Notes under the pieces: generated by a model | The model's database searches: none | Seen by the model: the letters and a program-made list of their open reading frames with translations, nothing else | Told to the model about the DNA's origin: nothing | Origin: Chloromonas sp. AAM2 | Lineage: Eukaryota > Chlorophyta > Chlorophyceae > Chlamydomonadales > Chlamydomonadaceae | Length of the DNA: 50,147 bases | NCBI GenBank assembly: GCA_004335635.1 | Contig: QAXH01001462.1 | Span: 1 to 50,147 of the forward strand | Direction: 5' to 3' | Part shown: piece by piece, positions 43,025-50,147 of the stretch | Numbering within the stretch: position 1 is the stretch's first letter | Layout: each line of letters starts with the position of its first letter | Position numbers and translations under genes: made by a program

Positions 43025-45055
43025 GTTGATGTGCGCGATCGACATTGTGGTTCTCAGATGTGTGGGTTCTACACGAGCGTGGGTTGCGGCTTACGAGTTT
43101 CGACTTCGGGTGGCAATGACTATGGGTTGCGAAGTGAGCAGCGGACATAAAATTGATGTGGAGCGCAGGGCGTTACTTCACACTATCAAACGCGTTACTT
43201 CGCCGCGAAAATCACCACGAACTCCGTTCTCCTCCAACTTCTCATCCAAATCCAATTCCACCGTCGTTCAACCAACAGCCTTGTCCATAAGCATGTTGAC
43301 CGCTTAACAAGACCGGCGATCTAAGGTGGATGGTTTCTGAAGGCCGGGGCTTTCTAACCCAAGCCAAAGGACATCCAGCGCAAGTAAGACCCATGTCCCT
43401 GGAGGCATGCTGCCAAGTGCTGGGCTTCATTGATATGCAGCTCAATCACAGGAGCAGGTGGTGCCAGTCTGCTAGATCTGCATATCTGCTGCTACTTAAT
43501 CTACGTGCTACTACACCTGCAGGGTGTTTTCAAGCATTAGGGAAGGGAGCCAGTGTGTGGCATGGATGTACCCAGCGTGGCAACGCAATTTGGGTGGAAT
43601 CTGTAAGCAAAACGATACACAGCTTAACGTGGCGATTCACAACCACAACTTCAACGTGCAATGGGCCGTGCTTGCCGGATCGTAGTACCAAGCATAGATG
43701 CCTGGTTCTTTTAATTTGCATGATTATTCTCCATGTATTTAAACCATGTAAACCTGGAAATGGAGGGGTTTACATGGTTATGGACAATCGCCATGATTGC
43801 GTGTTTGTCAGGCAAGTGACTTGCCATGGGTGGAAGTGAGAAGTACCCACATGCCTGGTAGTTTGTGTGTCGGAATGGCATGTGCTTGGTTGCCCTTCTG
43901 ACAATCCTGCAGCATTGTGTTTGTGGGTTTGGGCGGTCAGGCTGCTCATTTGAGAGGTCCAGCCGTGAGAGCGTTGAATTGCACATCTCGCAAACCTGTC
44001 CGTCGCTGACGAGGTCTTCTTGCCCCTATCTGCCCTTTTGAGAACTGGCCTTAACACAGGTGTCCGGGACGGGTCAATCGTGTTAGTTATCAGCTGGCCT
44101 GTGCAGCAACGGCATGACTGCAAGCCAGCAATACAGTAGAGATACAGCAAGACAGTGGCTGTGGTGCTTGGGCTGTCGCGGCTTGGATATGGGTTGTGGA
44201 GTGTCTCACTCAAACATGAGTGACGGTGTCGGTAGTGTACACAATCATCACTGCGCCGTTAACAAAACGTTTGGATGCACGTTCATAAAAAAATAGTAGA
44301 GGGTGATTTGCTGGTGGCCGCCATGACATCTCGGCTGACACAACCCCTTTTACAGAGTCAAACAGTGCTTGATGATGAAGTCAGCTACAAGTCTGAAATT
44401 GTGATTGTTGATACACTAGCTGAACACATGCGGGAAGACAGCTTTTGCTGACTTTTTCAATCGCAGATGTATGACATTCATCAAGATTTACAACACCACT
44501 CAGTGACCAGTGTAAGAGTGGTAGTCATTCAGTTTATACACTGGATGACCAACCTGGCTCTGACGGGAACGACCAACAGCTTACACAGACAGCATACAAA
44601 GAGTCCGTTCCTCAACCTTGCACAGATGAATCCTACACTAGGGTGGAAGTGTAGAGCAACGCTCAGTCCCAAGCAGGTACACATGCGAGGTAACAGCAGA
44701 TACTGACACAGCTTCAGCAATAGCGTCAAACAAGCTATCAGTCCAGAACTGAAGATGTGTTCTGCATGGCATATACAACATGATAGCCACATGATTCTAA
44801 GATACCGCCGTCTTGTCAAAAGCTGAAGCTGCTGTCAACACAGAAGCTGCTGTCAAGCAAGCTGCCAGATTAGTACCATCAATGTATATGTTTGACTCAT
44901 GTACGAGTGTCCTCATGTCAATGCAGAGCAAGGTGGTGTCGGGTTTTTTCCATAAACCAAACCCAGTGTCATTACGTGGGAAAGCCTGCCGCTGCAGAAC
45001 AAAACCAGTGTCACACATGAAAAAACCTGCTGCTGCAGGGCACATGTTGCAAAGC
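43025..45055. other. Interval without a supported gene
   Basis: Contains the upstream region of the plastid LEA-like gene and a 13-bp inverted repeat (about 43741-43779). Exon-like segments on the plus strand at 44356-44450 (TVLDDEVSYKSEIVIVDTLA) and 44467-44511 (MYDIHQDLQHHSVTS, flanked by CAG and GTAAGA) and a later KAEAAVNTEAAVKQAARL are in syntaxin-like order. They do not form a complete gene. Confidence 0.4.
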
Positions 45056-45076
45056 GTGTGCACTCCCTCCTTGTAA
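45056..45076. repeat. Dispersed repeat, short third copy
   Basis: Shares 21 bases ending CCCTCCTTGTAA with the right end of the repeat at 13970-14021. Confidence 0.7.
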
Positions 45077-45099
45077 TCCAGCTGTCCATACCTAACCTG

Positions 45100-46092
45100 T
45101 CAACCCTGCCAGTACTGTCCTGACTGGTTGCTGCCTATTCTTGACTGACCGTCAGGCATGTCGAACCTAAGCTGCAGGTGAGTCCATGCCAAAACAGGTG
45201 GGTCCATGCCAAAACAGCGTCCATCGAAGCAAAAGTTCTCCTCCTGTGGGTCTTTGCCGACCATGAACTGCCACCATGGCACCAGGTTGCGGGACATGGC
45301 TGGTTCGTCAGTCCCACATAGTGGCAACACGCGCCCATGCCCTTAAAGGTCCATCGTTTGTGACAAGACACCGGTCCAACAGAACTGCGTGGTCAGCCAG
45401 AACTACGTCTGCCAAATCGACAGTTCCCAGCACAGGTTCTGGCGCGACCATGGATAGGTAGCGAACAACATGCAAACGACGGCTTTCTATAAAGGCCAGC
45501 CACTGCTGCTCGGTAACCAACTTCACCCCATCATCACTGAAACAGGTGTACCGCCTGGGAATCTTCTCAACCAACTCACGGACGACCCAATCTGATTACA
45601 GACGCCTTTATCACCCTCAATTTCAGAGGCAATTAGGTTGCTCAATATGGGTGACATATGCGTCAGGAAGTGTCTGTGATCAGGGAACAGATGGCGTAGA
45701 GCACCGAATGTGGCGAGCATCAAAGGCCTTCTGCTCGCTGGTGGCCCGTTAAGAAAGAGCGGAACATGATAGTGATTATGTAGTATCTGCTCATTCTGCT
45801 GGTTTATCAGCTGCTGCAGCTGCTGGTTCTTGGGCGGCATGCCTGTCGCTCAGCAGGCAGCCTTGCCCGCCTGCTGGGATGCTGCCTGCTCCTTCTTCAC
45901 TGGCTGCTGAGCAGGTTTCTCGTGCTGGTCGCGCTGGTCAGCCTTGCTCAGCTGCTGCCAGAAACTTGCCTGCCACGCCAGAAAATCCTGCCACTCAGTA
46001 GGGCTTTCCTCAAACTTGCAAGGCAGACTGCTGTCGTGAATTCCGTCCTCCACTGGAACCAACCGTGCCCTTGCAGCGGGCTGCTTGGACAT
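45100..46092 (-). pseudogene. Frame-disrupted coding locus, unknown protein
   Basis: Four adjoining minus-strand open stretches: 46092-45850 (80 residues, ATG right after a CAG acceptor; EEDGIHDSS-like acidic start, then WQDFLAWQASFWQQLSK and a Gln-rich end), 45840-45523 (starts MPPKNQQLQQLINQQNEQ), about 45604-45308 (RELVEKIPRRYTCFSDDG, LSMVAPEPVLGTVDLADVVL) and 45330-45100 (MSRNLVPWWQFMVGKDP). Pieces 1, 2 and 4 share one frame; piece 3 is shifted. Only nine bases separate the stop of piece 1 from the ATG of piece 2. Both frame changes fall next to GGG runs. It is either a decaying gene or mobile-element relic, an intact gene with sequence errors, or a multi-cistronic locus. I recognise no domain. 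Coding-like sequence continues upstream near 46250-46470. Confidence 0.35.
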
Positions 46093-46872
46093 CCTGCGAC
46101 CAAAAAGACACTGTTGACATTAGCTGTGAGTAGTTACACATGAGTAGTGGGAGCCACACATGGGAGCCAACGCCGGATGTACATGGGTGCAAGGTGCACA
46201 TGCGGTGCAGCAGCATGGCTACACACCTTCCTTTTGGCATGTGTTGGCTCGTTGAGCATAACACAAGCTGGCCTATACGGACGCCTACACGCTCTTCTGC
46301 ACGCATGGCCGAGGCCCCGTACCTGAAGTGCTGGGATCTCTCATGCATTGTTTGCCTGGTGGGTTTGTCTGGGTACTGGCCTCCCCTGAGGACAATAGGC
46401 ACTGCACTATGCTTGCCCAAGGCCACCAGAACTGGCAGTTGCAAGCAGGGATGATCAGGTGGATTTCAGCCTGCATAGCCCTTCGCTACATGCACAGGCT
46501 CAAGGCCCACCATGCAAGCGGTGTCATGGCCAGCCATACCACCAGCAAGGCACATGTATCCGAGTTCATCAGGAGCCACCTTGGAATAGGGTCTTAGGGC
46601 CGAGGTGAGGGGCTGGGCGTGAAGATGGGCAGAACAAAGGCCAAAGGTGCGGGGTGGCGTTCGGAAAGGTCTGGGTTGCCGGGTAGGATGAGTTTGCCAG
46701 GGGGGCATGAGGCAAGCGTACCGACAGTGGTCAGAGGGGTTGGGTGGGAATTTCAGAAGGGTTGTGGACGCCAGAGTGTGGCACAACGGGAAAGGGGAGA
46801 AGAAGGGGGAAAGGCGGGGGCCTGTAGTCTGACGCATAATGCGGCATTTTGGGCTTTAATATGTATTACCAG

Positions 46873-46976
46873 GCGTAATTGCAAGGACACAGAAGCAAAA
46901 CGGTGCAACTGTCCTGGCGAGCACGGCCCAGTGCACGTCGAAGCGTAATTGCAAGGATACAGAAGCAAAATGGTGC
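46873..46976. repeat. 34-bp direct repeat, 70-bp spacing
   Basis: GCGTAATTGCAAGGACACAG and the bases after it (46873-46906) recur at 46943-46976 with two mismatches. Confidence 0.9.
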
Positions 46977-47531
46977 GGAGCGCAACATGAGCTCAACATC
47001 AACGTGCAACTGCACCAAGCCAAGCCGAGGAGGCAGGTCCATTCTAACACGGCGCCACAACCAAGGCTCCACGTGTTGCCTGGTGGCATGAGTTGGTGGT
47101 CCACTTGCCATACAGACTCAAGCAGAATATTTCACAACGAGGAGGTAAACCCTACCCGTCCAACCTACAAGTGAAGAGGATTGTGACACACCGCGATAGT
47201 AATGGTGGTGGCCACACCTGGAGGTGTTATCCTGTGCGCAAACCTCGCTAGACCCAAAAGGGCCTGAAAACCAAATGCATGGTCCAACTTGAAAACAGTA
47301 AAATCCCATCTGGATGGCCAGTGGACGAAAGCCACAGAGCGCAAAGGACAGAATTTCTTGTGAACCGTTGAATCCCGTTGGTTTTTGGTTTAGTCAAGGG
47401 ACGACATGCCTGATGGTTAGGAGGAAGGCAGTGACGTCAGAGTGAGAGTAACGTTTGTGACCTGTCAAATCGTCGGCTATATATCAACACCGTCGCCTTC
47501 TGCTCGTCCTCCTTTTGCAATTGGCGCCAAT

Positions 47532-47583
47532 AGTTGATATTTGCGTTGGACGTGCTTCCTGGTGTGCACCCCTTCTTTGTAAG
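47532..47583. repeat. Dispersed repeat, copy 2
   Basis: Second copy of the 52-bp repeat at 13970-14021, same orientation, ending CTTTGTAAG. Confidence 0.85.
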
Positions 47584-50084
47584 GAGTGGTTCCAAGTGTT
47601 TTTTTTAAAATCAACCAGTGCATCATCAGCCAGCACCATGCTCAATTTTCCATTTCGCAAAGCGCCTACGTACAGCTGGCCTCTGCAACTGCAGACACAA
47701 GACTCATGGTTATGTACAGCTGGCCGTTTGAGATTATAAGCTCTTGTCTACTTCCGGTACAACAGGCTGCCCCTGCGTCTGAGATACGTGCCTTGACAAG
47801 GCGGACATGAGTCCATTGCACTACCTGAAGACATTGAGTACAGAGCTGCCCGTGTCTGGTAGGTGCTTTGCTGGCCCTCTGTTTGTACGACAGACTGCAT
47901 CAGAGATACATGACGATAAGGCAAGCATGATTCGGTTGGCGCTGACGTTGTGACACGAGGACCGCAGCAATTCCGAAAGGAAGCGGACATGTTCCGTGAA
48001 GCTGCCGTATCCGCAGTCGTGAAGTTGTCGTGATCAGCAACAGCTAGCCAAGTAGCTGGAAAGGTGCGTCGATTTGGTATATGTTGTAAGCGCTGAGGGC
48101 TTTGATTCCAGCAGGCTTTATGTCGGTTTTCATTTGAAATGAACACCATGTCAAAAACACTTGATTCGCACTTTCAGGCCAGGAAGCTTGCTGTGGCTTG
48201 TGATCAACCATGTCCCGGTTGCGATCTCTGGTCATGAACCCTACAAAGCGCGCTTCTCACAGCCAAGACGTCGCGGAACAGATAGCATGCAAGCAAACCA
48301 AGCAAACCATGCAAGCAACCTTGTTTAGAGCGTTCTTTCAATCGCGGAAGCGTCTCACAACGTTGATAGGCGTTTGTGCGGCAAGCGGCAGCCTTGGTAA
48401 TTGCCAAAGACTTTTGAGCGGCATAGTGCACACGCGTATCTTTGAGGGACACTGGGAATAAGATCAGTGCTTAGGGTTTTGTCCCAGATTGGTGCAGATG
48501 AGCATAAATGGCTCCAGATCTTGTCATAATTGTCAACGTTCAACCGAACATTCATCCGCATAGGTAATAATGGGTTGCGAGTCTCGGCGGGTGGCAAACC
48601 CTACCCTCACGTCTCTCTGGCCAGGTTGGTTTGTGAGTACGCTTCCAGGCATGATGCTTGTGCGCAACCGCTGGGTAATCCACTCCGATATACCGCTGCT
48701 TGGTCGCTCGATTGTTGAGAATCCGCAGAACATCATTTTTCAAGCGGAAAAACAGCGCAAAGAATGAAAAGCGCCCTAATTCCCGTAAAAGCGTCGATCG
48801 TGAAGTTGAAGTAGACCAGAAGATGGAAGTCGATATCTTTATCATAGCCCCGAGATACGGGAGCGTGCACTAAGAAAGAGGAAGAGGGCCTTACAAGCGG
48901 ATCACTTATTGACACGAACACAACCAGTACACATAACAACCAGTACGAACTTTGTTGTCCAAACTTTGAAGCCACAGTTGCAAGCCGGCGTGCAAAGCCA
49001 AGGACGCGCGACCAATCCCGAACACCCCAACGACTCAGCGATACAATGGCACCAGCCGCAGCGCACACTGTGAGTTCCTATGGCTATAATTTCGCAAACC
49101 CTGCCAGCTCGGATCTGACTCCAACAGAAATGGGTTAATGCGACGATTCACACTCGAAAAGGCATCACTTGTAGTGGAGTCGCATCACAGCCATGAGATG
49201 AGATGACCATATGATGGCCATACGCCATGACGGTTTGGATGCAGCATTGCTGCATGCAGCCAGACATGGTAACCAGCAGCAATTGTTATTGGATTTTGAA
49301 GCAACTACTGAGTTACAAAGGTAACTACTGAATTAGAAACTACCTACTACTCGCCAACCAGTAGGAAGTCTTACTAAACTGGACCTTTGGATGTTTCTTT
49401 ACCAGGTGTCACAATGGATTGCATAGTGAGCAGACATGTTAACCGATGCACCACTGGACCCATGGCCCACACAAAGTCCAGGCAGCAGCATGCAGTTAAA
49501 GCGTCAGAGCCAAGCCCAGTCTGTGGGCGACCAACGATGTCCAAAACGCAAGGCCGAAGTCCCTTCGTGGCCGAAGGACCCTCAGCCTTGCCCCCTGGCG
49601 GGGATGAATTCAGTACTCAGGATGTAGTCGTGTAGTGACGCAGACGTGCACCTGTGTTTGCATGACTCCTCCCTGATGCGATGCCACGCAGGCTGACAAG
49701 TCCAAGGGAGAGCCAACCCTGCAGGTAAACACCGTAACACGAAGGGGGACAGAGGCAAGACGCGGCACATGCCTGGGGAAAACCAAGACAGTGTTGTGCC
49801 AACCCTTGCCCATCTACTGTGTACAACTTGCACCCATTGCTTGCCCCTCAAGCACCATCCATAGCCCCTCATCCTTGATTGTATGCAGCACCATAGGCCC
49901 AACAGCCTTTTGCAATTGATGATGATGGCGCCAACGCCACGGGATGTGCTGTTGGTGTGTAAACTGGTGTCTGTGTCTGCCTTCGACACTGTGACAACTC
50001 CCCGCTTTTTCCTCGAGGTTGTTGTGGTCTCAACTGCAAGTAGCAATCCTCAGTGTTGGAGATCAGTGTTGGAGACCAGGGTCC

Positions 50085-50147
50085 CGCAAAGCTGCACAGG
50101 ACTGGTGATCATCAGGCTTTGCCAAAGTGTCACAACATATATGTCTG
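50085..50147. repeat. 63-bp perfect dispersed repeat, copy 2 (cut by window end)
   Basis: Identical to 40589-40651 up to the last base of the window. Just upstream, 50032-50064 also resembles the intron-1 end of the IQ gene near 40048-40080. Confidence 0.97.

Larger units (their letters stand above)
46093..50084. other. Interval without a supported gene
   Basis: Several short stretches look coding but lack consistent splicing: 47810-48033 (plus; SIALPEDIEYRAARV, QQFRKEADMFREAAVSAVV), 48570-48767 (plus; SDIPLLGRSIVENPQNIIF) and a possible first exon at 49046 (plus; MAPAAAHT then GTGAGT). On the minus strand an exon-like frame starts after CAG at about 50035. They may be decayed or incompletely visible genes. 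Confidence 0.4.

Noticed and set aside
45841..45852. UGA read-through or selenocysteine between the first two pieces
   Set aside because: No SECIS-like structure or selenoprotein context; an ATG follows nine bases later, so re-initiation or decay is simpler.
1..50147. tRNA, rRNA, transposase, integrase or reverse transcriptase genes
   Set aside because: I looked for tRNA cloverleaf boxes and for catalytic motifs on both strands and saw none that I could support.

Overview
The window looks like nuclear DNA of a green alga. Genes are broken into short, phase-consistent exons by GT-AG introns, with one apparent GC-AG intron. Several genes end near a TGTAA element, the usual chlorophyte polyadenylation signal. 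Plastid transit peptides, a plant-type bZIP factor, a plastid J-protein and LEA-type stress proteins all fit Chlorophyta. Mid-range GC and the LEA genes would suit a subaerial trebouxiophyte, but that placement is inference. Exon models were built by hand from splice sites and reading phase, not from transcripts.

Layout. 3-3104 (+): 3' part of an unrecognised Gly-rich protein gene. 4737-5123 (-): small plastid membrane protein, divergent from 5528-9232 (+), a bZIP transcription factor with a huge Gln-rich C-terminus. 12193-13580 (-): DPH4, a J-protein of diphthamide synthesis. 14065-18372 (-): a 9-exon coiled-coil protein, divergent from 18856-25543 (+), a 12-exon secreted purple acid phosphatase with a very acidic tail. 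28713-32868 (+): plastid DnaJ (J, Gly/Phe, zinc-finger, C-terminal domains). 34870-43024 (-): a stress-type cluster with a LEA-like gene carrying duplicated terminal exons, a small IQ-motif protein, and a plastid-targeted LEA-like gene. 43-50 kb: no complete gene found; it holds dispersed repeats and a decayed or frameshifted coding locus at about 45.1-46.1 kb.

The genes do not form one pathway. The LEA genes, the plastid DnaJ and the phosphatase would suit desiccation, cold or nutrient stress, but co-regulation is not shown by the sequence.

The most striking non-genic signal is that introns repeatedly contain tandem copies of their own splice junctions. Examples are 12 full copies of a 23-bp unit built from a 5' splice site in the DnaJ gene, decayed copies of exon ends in the phosphatase and coiled-coil genes, and duplication of the last exons of the LEA gene. 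Other notable points are a perfect 25-bp stem-loop in a predicted 3' UTR, a perfect 63-bp repeat cut by the window end, and loss of one zinc-ligand cysteine in the DnaJ.
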